Below are positions 30,708 to 43,563 of a DNA stretch of 64,000 nucleotides, one piece after another (the stretch's first letter is position 1; the number at the start of each line of letters is the position of its first letter). Origin of the DNA: Scylla paramamosain (taxonomy: Eukaryota; Arthropoda; Malacostraca; Decapoda; Portunidae); assembly GCF_035594125.1 (NCBI RefSeq), contig NC_087155.1, positions 4,224,192 through 4,288,191 of the forward strand, in the 5' to 3' direction. The position numbers were made by a program, and so were the translations under genes. The notes under the pieces were generated by a model. The model saw nothing but the letters and a program-made list of their open reading frames with translations, was not told the DNA's origin and searched no databases.

Positions 30708-33700
30708 TTACCTAGTTGTTTACCTAGTTGTATTGTACAGGGAATGAGCCAAAGCTCATTTTGTGCTGTCTCCATAACCATATTTATCCAGTTTCTCTTT
30801 AAACATGAGTACACTGTTTGCCACAATCACCTCTTTCTTAAAATCATTCCAAATTTAAATAGTTCTATACAGGAAGCTACATTTCTTGATGTTGCTTGAA
30901 CATCCACTCTTCTTTATTTTCTTCCCATGCCCCCTCATCCGTCTCTCTCTCTCCTCTATCTATGGTACCAAGTAATTTCTGTGTTCTTTCTATATTGTTT
31001 ACTAATTTATACATTGTTATCATATCTTCTCTTTCTCTTCTCTCTTGTACCGTTGGTAAACCCATCTCTTCAAGTCTTTCAATTCTGGTACCATCTTTGT
31101 TGCTATCCTCTGTATTCTTTCCAGTTTCTGTATATCTTTTTTTCTACGTGGAGCCTAAATTCCAATTTAGGTTGTATCATACTTGTTATAATTTTCTTCA
31201 TCATTTCTTTATCTAAATAGATAAACACCATCTTGATGTTTGTTAAGAAGCTGTATGTAGCGCCAAATATCCCGTTTATGTGTCTTTCGGTGTGTCCTTA
31301 ATCATTACTTCCAAATTTTTTTTTTCATTACTCTTTGTTATATTTCTCCTTCCACTCATACTTCCATGGTCTCTTTTTACTTTTTCCTATTTCCAACATG
31401 TGGCATTTTCTGGCATTAAATTCTAGTTTCCATCCTTGGCTCCATGTATCTTTGGCATGTATCTTGTCAATATCCTTTTGTAACTCCATGCAGTCATTTT
31501 CATCCTTTATTATTCTCATTATTTTTGCATCATCAGCAAACAGGTTTATATAACTATTTAGATCCTCTGTCATATCATTTACATATATCTGAAACATAAT
31601 AGGTGCCAACACAGATCTTTGTGATATCCCACTTGTCACTTTCCGCCAACTTGAACTGGTGTCTCTGATTACTGTTCTCATTTTCCTCCCTTGAAAATAA
31701 CCCTTGATCCATCTCAATGTTGCTCCCTTTACTCCTCCTCCATTCTCTAGCTTTCACATAAGGCTTTTGTGGAGAACTTTATCAAATTCTTTTTTGAGAT
31801 CCAGGTAAACTGCATCAACCCATCAATCCCTCTCCTGCACTCCATCTATTACTCTCATATAGAAGCTCAGTAGATTAGTGACATAGGATCTCCCTTTCCT
31901 GAATCCAAATTGTTTTTCTGTATTTTTCATCTCCTAAATATTCTACCCATTACTATTTCACAAAGCTTGCTTATAATACTTGTTAGTGACACTGGTCTAT
32001 AATTTAATGGTTCCACTTTAATTCCTTTGCATATTGGCACTGTGTTAGCTCTTTTCCATTCCCTTGGTACTTTTCCTTCTCTCAATGAGCTGTTAATTAT
32101 ATCCCATATGGGTTCTTCCATTTGTTCTCTGCATTCTTTTGATATCCATCCATTTCCCTGATCTGCTCCCATAACTTTTCTAACATCCAGCTCTTCCATT
32201 AGTTTCTTGATTTCTTGTCTCTTTACTTTTATTTGCTGTATTCCCTCATTCTGTGATACCACTTTCGGTGCCACAAATTCGGTTTCCTTCGTATACACGG
32301 ATTGAAAATTCTCATTCATTAGTTCACTCATCTCCTCAGTTGTTTCATAAATTCTTTCTTCCCTTTTTAACATGTTTATGCCATCTTTATGTTTCATTTT
32401 CCCGTTTGTGTATCTGTAGAAGAGTTTGAGTTCTTCCTTGTATTTTCTTACTATGTCACTTTCAAAATTTCTTTCTTCTTCTCTTCTTATTATACTATAT
32501 TCATTCCTTGCCTTTCTGTATTCTTCTCTAGTATTTCTGTTCAGTTGTCTCATCATTTTCTTCCATGCCCTGTCCTTTTTCTTTTTTGCTTCTACACACC
32601 TGGCATTATACCATTCATGCTTCCCAATTTTCACTTTATAACTTAGCACAAACTGTTGCATCCCCTCTCTATACTTGCTCAAAAATATTTCATATTTTTC
32701 TTGCACTACTTTACCTTTAAACAGCTCTTTCCAGTTAATTTTTCCATAAAATTTATTAAGCTCTGCAAAGTTTGCCTTAGTACAATTTTGTCTCCCATTT
32801 CTGTATTGTTCTTTCCTGTTCAACACTTTTCCCTTCTGTGGTACTATTTCTATTATTACATGATCACTTCTTCCCAGTGGACTCAGACAATGTATACTTG
32901 GTCTACTTTTTTTTTTTTTTTTTTTTTTTTTTTGTAAACACTAAGTCCAACTGTGATGGTTCTTCTCCTCGACATCTTGTAGGCTTGTTCACCCAGTATT
33001 CACCATCATGGTTTGCATAAGTTCTTCACTCCATGACCTGACATTTTCTTTCACTTCCATCTCCTCCCAGTTAATTCCTTTAGTGTTGAAGTTGCCTACT
33101 AAGAGCATTGTTACTTTTCCTTATCATTTCCTCTATACTATTTTTTTGTTTCTAGTTGCATACTTTTAAATTTATTGGTCTCCCATGCATTAGTTTTTGG
33201 TAGTATGTATGTCACAATGATTTTCCTTTTTTCACTTCCTTTAATCTTAATCACAACACTCAATATTTCCACCATTCCGTCACCATATTCCACTTCCTCA
33301 ACAACAATATCCTTTTACCAATATCATCACTCCTCCCTTTCCTTTTCTGTCTCTCCTCCATGTGCTGTATCCTTCCTTTGCAAATCCCAACTTTATTTCC
33401 TCTTTTAGTTTGGTTTTTGTTAAACATACCACATCTGGTTTTTTGTGCTTTAAGTAGTCCCATAGACTTTTGTGCTTTAAGTTCCCATAGGCTAGACACC
33501 AAACCATCTATGTTACTATACATAATCTTTAAGTTTCTGCTTAGTGATCTTGCGTGGCATCTTTGTGCCACCATTTCCTCACTTTCATGTCCACAACTTT
33601 CCAGGTGAATCTTCTCACTTGTTCCTGTGTTCTCTTCTCATTTTTTGAATGGGCCTCTACTTTCAATTCTTTCAATTTACTTCTCTCTTCTTTGTTCATG

Positions 33701-34754
33701 TCTCTTTCTATCCATATTTCCTTTATTCTACTTTTGCCAATTTTCCTGTTCTTTGCAAGACATGTTCTGCTGCTGTTTATGACATGAATCTTATTTTCAT
33801 TGGTTTTGTTCCATTTTCTTCATACTTTCCTATCCTGTAAACCTCTTCAATTTGTTCAACTATCCCCTCTCCTTCTGCCACTTATGCTATAATTTCCTTA
33901 GCCCTTTTCACTTCTTTCTCTCTAGCTATTTTCATGGGTAGATTCTTATCCTTGACCCCAAATACCACCACACACATCTTTCTCTGTACTGTGTCTCTCA
34001 CAAGATTACTTTTTTTCCTTTACTATTTTAATCATTTGCTTTTCCATATCCATATTGTGTTCCTGTTGCTGTTACCTTATTATCTCCTCCATGTCTACCT
34101 TTTGTTGTTGTTCTCTCTCTCTTCTTTCTGACTTTTGACTTTTCTTTCATATACTCATTTACTTCTCCAACACTAACCTCTCTCTCTTGCAGAATGATCT
34201 TTAACTCTTTGTTCTCTTTCTTGAGTTTCTTAATTTCTTCACAGTACTTCATGTTTTAAGTCCATTATTTTGTCACCTCTTCTCTCAGTTCTTTGTTTTC
34301 TTTTTCTCTTTCCATCTCCCTCTTTTTCATCTCCATTATATCACTGGATATCTTTTTTACATTGTCACCACCTACTTCTCTTTCTTCCATGCCATGCCTT
34401 TATCATTGCTGTTAAGCTACATATTTCTTCTCGCATTTTCACATTTTTTCTTCAATTTTCCATATTCATTAATTTGTGTGCGCTACGCTGAGATCCTCTT
34501 TCTTGAAGCCCTCAAAAATATTTGGGTTCGTGATGGCCACCATCTTCCTTGTTGATATCACTGACCACCAGTGTTTGTTTACCTTGTATCACTCTCATTT
34601 CTCCCTTTCAGCCACTCCTTGAGTAACAATTCCCCTTCCCCTGTGCCCACACCTTGCACAAGACTCTATTGTGGAGACAGGACTCAAAGCTTGGCCCCTC
34701 TACAAGCAAATCTAGGTAAATCCTTGTAGCTGTTGTGATGTATCCAATTGTGTA

Positions 34755-34756
<2 letters not shown>
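30706..34756 (-). mobile_element. LINE family B copy B5, full length but decayed
   Basis: About 4.05 kb between two (TG)n tracts. From the 5' end on the minus strand: a 5' UTR with GTGGAGACAGGACTC; an ORF1 region (coiled-coil frame 34252-34028, LKKENKELKIILQEREVSVG); endonuclease (33574-33298, LKHKKPDVVCLTKTKLKEEI); linker and RT fingers (32826-31927); RT palm (31717-31328, SGISQRSVLAP, LFADDAKIMRI); and the C-terminal domain to the 3' end. The palm motif VPQGS is altered to ISQRS. Both ends at (TG)n suggest insertion into that microsatellite. Confidence 0.85.
31927..32826 (-). pseudogene. RT N-terminal/linker fragment of LINE B5
   Basis: The longest open frame of the copy, about 299 codons. 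The endonuclease-RT linker (KEEYRKARNEYSIIRREEER, LFYRYTNGKMKHKDG) leads into RT fingers (LMEELDVRKVMGADQGNGW, REWKRANTVPICKG, PLNYRPVSLTSIISKLCE). It ends at a frameshift before the palm; the catalytic ADD box is in a different frame at 31717-31328. Encoded enzyme: reverse transcriptase of the LINE; not functional in this copy. Confidence 0.85.

Positions 34757-34785
<29 letters not shown>
34757..34785. repeat. (TG)n at the 5' end of LINE B5
   Basis: TG tract (with TATG at its start) flanking the upstream limit of B5. With 30664-30705 it brackets the element. Confidence 0.92.
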
Positions 34786-34837
34786 AACCAACACTGAGAA
34801 CATTTTTTCCATTTTCTGATTTGACTTTTATTTCACA

Positions 34838-35340
34838 CAAGCTATGACTTCAAAAGGAGGAAGTAATTATGATATAAAATGCAAACAAAACACAATAACA
34901 TTGAAGAAAATGTGAGTGTTGGCACAGCTGGACTGTAGTGCTTCTGTTTGTCATTTGTGTGAAGATTATGGCACAGGATCATCACCTGTGTACAATATAA
35001 AGAAGCAGCAAGAAAACTTGAAGCATTTCTTTGCTGATAGTAATTCAAAGAAATGTGCATACACAAAACAATGAAAGATGAAAAGAGTCCATATTATGTA
35101 TGACTGAGTAATGGTGCAACGATTTCAAGAGTGGAGTGATAGCGTGGATATATCTGGTATGATGATGATGGAAAAAGTTGTTCCATAGAGAGCTTGGTTT
35201 AGAACATCACTGCATGTATACTGAAGGGTGGTTGCAGAAATTCAAGGAATGACACACCATTTCAATGCATAAGGTTTGTGAAGAAAAATGATTGGCAAAG
35301 AAGAAAGGAGCAGGAATATATCAATGAGTTTGCTAAGCAC
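34838..35340 (+). pseudogene. Pogo/Tigger transposase N-terminus, degenerate
   Basis: Conceptual frames, broken by stops, give VYNIKKQQENLKHFFADSNS and LGLEHHCMYTEGWLQKFKE. These match the two CENP-B-type helix-turn-helix modules of pogo/Tigger transposases (the second usually reads like GWLQKFKKRHGI). They are in correct order and on the same strand inside the matching TIRs. The DDE catalytic domain is absent; the sequence changes character after about 35345. A bait-and-tether DNA-binding role is known for the family; no function is expected here. Confidence 0.65.
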
Positions 35341-35860
35341 TGCTTCCTATTTTATGATATTTGTGTTTGTGTTTATGAGGGCAGGAGTGCTTTCTCTTCT
35401 CCATCAGAAACCAAATGGCTAAGAGAGTGGTGTGAATGTGTGTGAATGTGAAAGTTGGGTCCATTGTCTTGGCTCCCCCCTCTTTTTTGTGGGGGAAACA
35501 GCCTTGGTATATGTATGTATGTATGTATGTACTAAGTATGTAATCTACATTTAATACAGAAGCTATTTCATTTTACTTGAAAACATACTTTGATGCACCT
35601 TTTTTTTTATATATATATTGAGAGGTGTATTATATGTGCCAAGGGGCAAATCAGTTAGTCTGGGAAAAACAGCTGATTTGGGGTGATTAAAAACCAAGGA
35701 TGCTGAAGTACTGATGGTCAACCTGTATCATATTACATCCCACAAAAATAATATATATATCACCACCACATTTAATTAATTGCACACCTTGCACTTGAGA
35801 TTTAACTTCAGTGTATACCATTCCACACATATTAATGAGATGACAATACATGGCATTCTA

Positions 35861-36581
35861 CAGGGTGTAACAAGAGTTTTTGTGGATATTGCTAAAGGCG
35901 AAAGTACAGATTATTCTAAGTAAAAAAATGTTCTGTACATACAATATAAGCATTTTGAGGCATAGTTTAGCTGTGAGATCAAATTTGAATGTTGCTGGAT
36001 GACAACAGCCTGCCTGGTATCTTGGTGGGATGTACTGATGCAGGATGTCCAATGGTAAAATTGCAAGTTATTCAGTAAAGTTTTGGGATATTACAGTATT
36101 CCATAATGAGATCAGTAGTATTGGTGGACAGGTGATTTACCAATAAACATTACACAATGCACATAATTACACAATGGCTGTAATTAACAACAAGTAAAAT
36201 AATAGGCTATGTGACACCTTGTCTGCCTGGACAAGGAGGTGGAAAGACCGACGCTAGCAGCAAATCAGCGGATTGCTAGTCAGTCACTTGCAGTTTTACA
36301 CCAAGACAGTGACAGTGAATACATTTAGATTGTACTGCATGATTTTGACAGAAAAAAGTTGGAAATGTCACACACTTACAGTATGATGGAGTATGAGGAC
36401 ATAGTGTTTCTGCAATACTAACACCTGCCTGGCCTGGCTGTTGTATCTATCGCCTGGCCATTCAAATTTCATCCCACGGCTAAACAACACTTCAAAATGC
36501 ATACGCGTATAGAACATTTTCCACTTAGAATAACCTGTACTTTCGCCTCTAATAATATCTCCAAAAACTTGTTACACCCTG
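35861..36581. mobile_element. TIR DNA transposon/MITE, 721 bp, TA-flanked
   Basis: Left end CAGGGTGTAACAAGAGTTTT; the reverse complement of the right end begins CAGGGTGTAACAAGTTTTTG. The inverted arms stay alignable for about 140 bp (shared words GCGAAAGTACAG, TTATTCTAAGT, AATGTTCT, ATTTTGA). TA dinucleotides at 35859-35860 and 36582-36583 are the target duplication. There is no transposase, so it is non-autonomous. It lies downstream of the taxilin stop in the gene's transcriptional direction. Confidence 0.88.
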
Positions 36582-36918
36582 TATATACTATCATCATTTT
36601 TCCAGTGACTAGAAAAGTAAAGTCAGGGTATAAAATGTACATTTCTTTTTAGTAAACTGCAAATAATTCCAGGCATGCAGTACACATTTAAAAATTTTAA
36701 ATCACAAATACCAACTATCAGACACTCATGAAATATACATAAGAATTAGTCACTATTTACATAAATACAAAACCCTAAACTTCATACTTTTAAGATAGTA
36801 TTATAGCTCTCACAAACATACATATATTCATACTAAATAAAAAACCAAGAGGTAAATCCCACAAACATGACAAATTGTCAGATTTCTTACTTCTATAAAA
36901 TAATTCACAAAGATCTAT

Positions 36919-37433
36919 CTAATCCACATCATCCATATTATATGTAACAGCTTCGGATTCTCTATCTTTCTGATCTATTTCCCCAATGCCTTTTTCTTCA
37001 GTATTGGGTTCCATTACTTCAACATGATCCTCTGTCACAGCATCTTCATTAACTTTTACATTAGTATTCTGTTCCATTACTTCCACATGATCCTCTGTCA
37101 TAAAATCCCCATTAACTTTAACCTCAGTAGTCTGTTCTATTATCTTAACATGATCCTCGGCCACAGCAACATCACATATGTCCTTAGATTCATCATTCTC
37201 TATTTCCCTGGCAATACCTTTAGCAACATCACATATGTCCTTAGATTCATCATTCTCTATTTCCTTGGCAATACCTTTCCCAGGCTTGAGTGTCACTTCC
37301 ACTGCTACTGGCAAACTGGTTTCCTCAATAGTAAAACCTTCAGTTTCCAAAGGGTTTATGTTTTTCCCAGTTGAATCCTCTACCAATGCACATTTCTCTT
37401 GGGATATTTGGTCCGGATCCTTACACTCTGGCT
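36919..37433 (-). CDS. TXLN: Taxilin, last coding exon (acidic repetitive C-terminal tail)
   Basis: A TTTTTAG acceptor precedes AG|CCA GAG; joined to the G ending the previous exon it gives a Glu codon, so phase is conserved. About 170 residues follow to TAG at 36921-36919, ending YNMDDVD. The tail is acidic and built of tandem repeats: two 19-residue copies of KGIAKEIENDESKDICDVA (57-bp units at 37279-37223 and 37222-37166), then three 21-residue units resembling TEDHVEVMEQNTNVKVNEDA. The conserved taxilin coiled coil ends in the preceding exon. Family C-termini are usually poorly conserved and low-complexity, and I do not recognise this tail. The 3' UTR follows below 36919, but no clear minus-strand AATAAA is visible before the transposon at 36581. 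Confidence 0.8.
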
Positions 37434-38691
<1,258 letters not shown>

Positions 38692-39550
38692 GCCTGCTGA
38701 GGTGCCGGTCCCTAAGGTGCCGGTCCCTAAGGTGCCGGTCCCTAAACAGAGTCAAAAGCAGTAATAAAAAATTACAAGATAAGTGTCATGGAATCTCCTT
38801 CTTGAAAGACTTCAAGTCATAGGAAGGTGGAATGATTGAGAATACTGGTTAACTCTTGCAATAGAGAGATGGACAGAATAGAAGTCAGAGAAAGATGAAA
38901 GACTTGTGCAGCAAGTGGAGGCTGTGGGAGGAGGGGAGGCATGTAATTAGCAGGATAAGAAGAGCAGCTGGCATGATAACATACATAGCAAGATATGCAA
39001 CATTGTGGCAATGAGAAAGAGGCTGAAGACAGTCAGAGAGGAGTTGATAAGATGAAAAGCTTTTGATTCCACCCTGTCTAAAAGAGCAGTATGAGTGGAA
39101 CCTTTCCCCATACATACATACATGCTCCATACATGGACAGAGTTAGCAGCTGAGAGGGTGAGAAAAACTGGCAGAGATGACTCAGAGTGCCTAACTTCAT
39201 AGAAGCTGTTTTATCTAGAGATGAGATGCGAAGTTTCCAGTTTAGATTATAAGTAAAGGACAGACCAAGGATGTTCTGTGAAGAAGAGGGGGATAGATGA
39301 GTGTCATTGAAGAAGAGGGGATAGTTGTCTAGAAAGTTGTGTCGAGTTGACAGATGAAGGAATCAAGTTTTTTGGCACTGAACAATGCTAAATTTGCTCT
39401 GCCCCAATCAGAAAATCGTGGAAAAATGCAGGGTGGTATCATCAGTGTAGACGTGGATAGGAAAAAGATGTTTGGTTTAGAAGATAATTGATAAATAATA
39501 GGAAGAGAGTGGGTGACAGGACAGAACCCTGAGGAACACTACTGTTAGCA
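38692..39550 (-). mobile_element. LINE family A copy A5, 3' fragment in a taxilin intron
   Basis: Reverse-strand 3' part of family A: RT palm end, C-terminal domain and 3' UTR. It has small deletions and a local triplication of a 15-bp word (GGTGCCGGTCCCTAA, 38701-38745) that is single in other copies. It is on the same strand as the host gene. Confidence 0.85.
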
Positions 39551-39799
39551 TCTGAGGTCTTCGGATCAATGTTTTCTAGCAAGTACAAGTAAGTTTATAA
39601 GTACAGTATATCAAGATGTATCATGAGAGGCAGTTTTAGAATGTGCATCTCCAGAGAGCTGTGGGAGCAATGACCTGCATTAAAACAGCCAGCAACCACC
39701 AGCAACTCTGCCTATAACAAATGCCCCAATTTCTTTTATATCAATGGACTCCTTAACAAGTGGGCTGGAAAAAAACAATAAATAGATCAAAATACCTAC

Positions 39800-40016
39800 C
39801 AGAGTTGTTTTTATCTTGTTTTCTAATTTCAGTTAGCTGTTGTTGAAGTGCTCTGCAAAGGTTCTGCAACTGTTTGTTCTGCTTAACTTGTAGATCCAGC
39901 TGTTTTTCAAGAAGTGATCGCTCTGTAACCATCTCCAATAATGCTTTATTGGCTCCCTCCCATCTTTCCTTCCAACTCTTTGTATCTTTCTCTGTTTTCT
40001 TTATTTTCTTTGCCAT
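39800..40016 (-). CDS. TXLN: Taxilin exon (end of the conserved coiled coil)
   Basis: Acceptor TTTTATTGCAG precedes ATG GCA (phase 0); the donor after TCT G is GTAGGT (phase 1). It encodes 72 residues starting MAKKIKKTEKDTKSWKERWE, then ANKALLEMV and LQNLCRALQQQL. This is the diagnostic C-terminal portion of the taxilin domain, where vertebrate alpha-taxilin has a KKxKKLEKET-x-RWE-x-NKALLEM-x-LCRALQ pattern. Taxilins bind syntaxin family members through this coiled coil and act in vesicle traffic. The preceding exon ends FKKEMEE, which joins to MAKK in phase and reproduces the family junction. Confidence 0.93.
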
Positions 40017-41639
40017 CTGCAATAAAAATCCATACAAAAATATACAATTTTTCTTCCTTTGATTTCTACACTATTCCCCCCAAAACACCCCAAATTCTTC
40101 ACACAAACCCCATATCACTCCCAACATCTCAACACTCCAGCTGTCATAACTATGTTTTTGTAAACTTAAAACAATGGTTATATCATCCCATGAAGCCACA
40201 ACATGTATGATAATATCCCATCCTGATTCACCACAACTTCCTATACCAAAGATAACATAATCTTTATCCCAACGGCCACATCAGCCCTCTACCTTTTATT
40301 AAGTTGGTATCAAAAAGGGAGGACCACAGAAACACTGACAACCCTAAACAACTTTGGTATATCATACTAAAATGTGGCTGCACATATCCCATTGACCTAC
40401 AGCCTACTCAATGGGAGCCAAAAATACAAAAATCTCACAGGAAAATAATTCATATAAAAACACATACAATATCCTATTGAAAGACAAAAAATGTGTACAA
40501 GATATACACAGAATGATGTTGGGGACTACAATCATCCATATAGCACAATACCTTAGAAAATATGTTGTCTTGGACTGATAAAATACTACTGAACACAAAA
40601 TAAAAATATTTTACTTTTAACCCACAGCCACTTAACATGGGAGCAGAGGACTCAAGAAGTCAAACAAGCAAATAGGATGCCAAGTAACATGTGCACTAAT
40701 TCCAGATTTTTGTCTTAATTTTGATAATCTAAAAGCTCACATTTCTTTGGAAAAACCACAAGCCAAATTTTAGTCATTTGTTGATGGTTCCTCAGAGAAA
40801 GGGATGAGTATTGGTGTGGATGGCACCAAAGTTGATGAGGTCATTGGGACTTTGGTTCAATGTAAATTATTTGAAAAATTAAAGAAAATATTTCTAGGTG
40901 TCTTATCCCATTACTGCAATATGCTGGACTAATGCAGTGGTTTTCAATCTTTTTCAGTTCATTATCCACTTTAATAAAGGACATCAAATATGTTATCACC
41001 ATTCACAATGTTACACTGCTTTATCCATTTTCCTAATTTCTGAATTTTTTTCTGGCATCTCTCTTATTTCCTAATAATTGTTATAAATGAGGTCAAATTT
41101 ATTGAAAAGCTGAGAGCCAAGGGTACAATTTGTGAGAAAATTCTAAAAATATTAATTAGTTTAATGATTATATTACAATAAAACTACACATTTTTACACC
41201 AACTTTGAAGTTAAAAAAAATCCTTTCACTGATGATAAACATATCACTTTTCCTCAACTGTTTCCTTAATTTTTTTTTTCGGGGGGGTAAAAGTAAGGAA
41301 AAAAAATAAGCAAGTTCATTCTCTCATTTTCCTTGATAAAGCTTTGATGAATAAATATACTTATCTACTATACCAGGTCAGCAATCAGTGTTCTCCTTAC
41401 ATAGCTCATACATTTCAAAATAAAAATAAAGTGTATAACATTTTTAACCTATCTAATTATTCTTCAAAAGAGCCATTAGTAATAATACAATTTAGACATC
41501 TTTCCCACAACTTTTTAATAGAGCCTTAAAGAACATATCTAACAAGAACATTATAAATAGTAATAGATTTAACATTAACCTGGACCATCCCCAAAAGACA
41601 TTATAATTCACTGGAAAAAAATAAAAAATAAATAAAATA

Positions 41640-41764
<125 letters not shown>

Positions 41765-42213
41765 CAATAAATGACACCTCTTAATTCTTCCTCAATACAA
41801 TCCCAAATAATCAATCTAATGAGAAAAAATAAATAAATGTACAATTTCCTCCCAAACATAAATTCTATCCCAATAAATCCTTAAAAAATCAGATTATAAG
41901 ATTGTAGAAACTTAACCATAAAATTAATGAATAAATAAATTAATAAAACAATCTACTCCAATCTCATCTTCCTTAACAACATCAAAATCTTACTAACAAA
42001 TATGAAATTCCAATTTTCAATTACTGGAACTTTCAAGAATTTCTTGTGGTAAAATCGATAGAAAATAATGGTGCCATTTATTTTGTTATTAATTAATTAA
42101 TTCTCAGTTAATTTATTCCTGGAAAATACGAGAGAATACACATGCTAAATTTACTTATCTATCTATTATTACTACACCTTTTTATTTAATTATTTTATTT
42201 ACTTTTTTTTCTT

Positions 42214-42474
42214 TGTGTGTGTGTGTGTATTTACCTAGTTGTATGATACAGGGTTCGAGCAGGGCTCATAGTGTCCTGTCTCCATATCTATATTTATCCA
42301 GCATTTCCTTAAATTTATGCACATTTGGTGCTGTAACAACCTCCTTGTTTAGACCATTCCAGATATCAACAGCTCTATATGGAAGACTGTACTCCTTGAT
42401 GTCTCTAAAACACTGATTCTTCCTGATCTTCTTTGAGTGCCCTCTTAATGTGTGTGTGTGTGTGTGTGTGTGTA
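42214..42474 (-). mobile_element. LINE family B copy B6, 220-bp 3' end between two (TG)n tracts
   Basis: (TG)n at 42214-42229, then TATTTACCTAGTTG and about 220 bp of the family B C-terminal coding and 3' region in reverse. It is cut at the CCTCT of the GHSKKI-type segment and followed by a second (TG)n at 42450-42474. Confidence 0.85.
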
Positions 42475-43129
42475 TTTAAGTGGATATTAGAGGAGACTGC
42501 TGATGAAGAAATAGTGAAAATTCTGCTGTCATTCAGTTATTACTGGATTTATTTGTTGAGGTTTTGTCAAGAAAATGTATATTTTGTTTATTATTGACAA
42601 ATAAATTTGAGAGATTTATGGGAAACATAATTTCACATATTTCAATATTGCTGAGGTTATTCTGGTGACTTCCTGCTTCTTCTCTATTCATTATTCAATT
42701 TAGCATGATATATAAAGCCTGTTACCTACACTCAAGACACCAAACTGTTTCTTTTTTTTGAGAATTCACCATTTCTTTTGTTTTTTCCATGAAAACTCAT
42801 CATTATCTTTCAAAATTACCATAATATCCCTATGGGATTATTTACCCAAAGGTTGGAAAGCAATGAGTTAATACAGTTGTGCTTAATTTTCCATAATCTG
42901 CTAAGAAAACAAAAGTGTGATATACATGTTTTTCAATATAGTTAAATTTGCCCGTAATGGGACTCAAATTTCCTTAATTTTTAAATTCAATATACAGCAC
43001 CCCTCAAGTTATGCACTTGCTTTCTTCCAAAGGCATTGCACTTAACTCAAGGATTATGAAACTCAAGATATTGAAAACACTGGAAAAAAAACACATTCTG
43101 GCTGCATGGCTCAGAGCTGTGAGTGACTG

Positions 43130-43396
43130 TGTTTTACCCTCACATTCAGCAGGGCACGATGGTGCAGCATCATGGCATCCAAGACTGTGTGAATGTGTGC
43201 GTTTTGTCCTCACATCCAGCGGGGTACAGCAGTGCAGCATCATGGCATCTAAGACTGTGTACGTGTGCGCGTTTTGTCCTCTTATTCAGCACGGTGCTGT
43301 GATGCAGTGGTGCAGTGCCACAGTGAATGTGTCTGTGTTGTCCTCTCATTCAGCTGAGTGCTATGGTGCAATGGTGCAGCACCACGCCACCTAAGA
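43130..43396. repeat. 70-bp minisatellite, left block
   Basis: Degenerate units, period 70 where best preserved (43161 to 43231), with words TTTTGTCCTCACAT, GTGCAGCATCATGGCATC and AAGACTGTGTG. The last unit runs straight into a LINE A fragment. Confidence 0.88.
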
Positions 43397-43563
43397 CTGT
43401 GAGTCCCCATCTGGGGAGGGGACCAAGAATGTCCCCAAGTTGGACTGTTCTCCTGGTGTCAACCTTAAATGTTTTGACACCCCCCCTCAACTTTTCTTCA
43501 TTAACTTTTGCAACATTTGCAGTCTTAAATTTAATTTTCAATCTATATATCACCTCTCTCTCC
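43397..43563 (+). mobile_element. LINE family A copy A6, ORF start fragment
   Basis: About 165 bp matching the beginning of the family A ORF (GAGTCCCCATCTGGGGAGG onward, encoding FFINFCNI). It is interrupted by the T-run of copy A7. The rest of the copy is not found on the far side. Confidence 0.8.

Larger units (their letters stand above)
30129..35726 (+). mobile_element. Tigger/pogo-type DNA transposon relic carrying LINE B5
   Basis: The left end CAGGTTGACCACTGATACTCC and the reverse complement of the right end (CAGGTTGACCATCAGTACTTC) form terminal inverted repeats. TA flanks both sides (30127-30128 and 35727-35728), as expected for the Tc1-mariner/pogo superfamily. The interior holds a degenerate pogo-type transposase N-terminus at 34838-35340 and a 4.05-kb family B LINE (30706-34756) with its (TG)n flanks. 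Without the LINE the relic is about 1.5 kb, shorter than a complete Tigger, so the transposase catalytic part is deleted. Confidence 0.7.
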
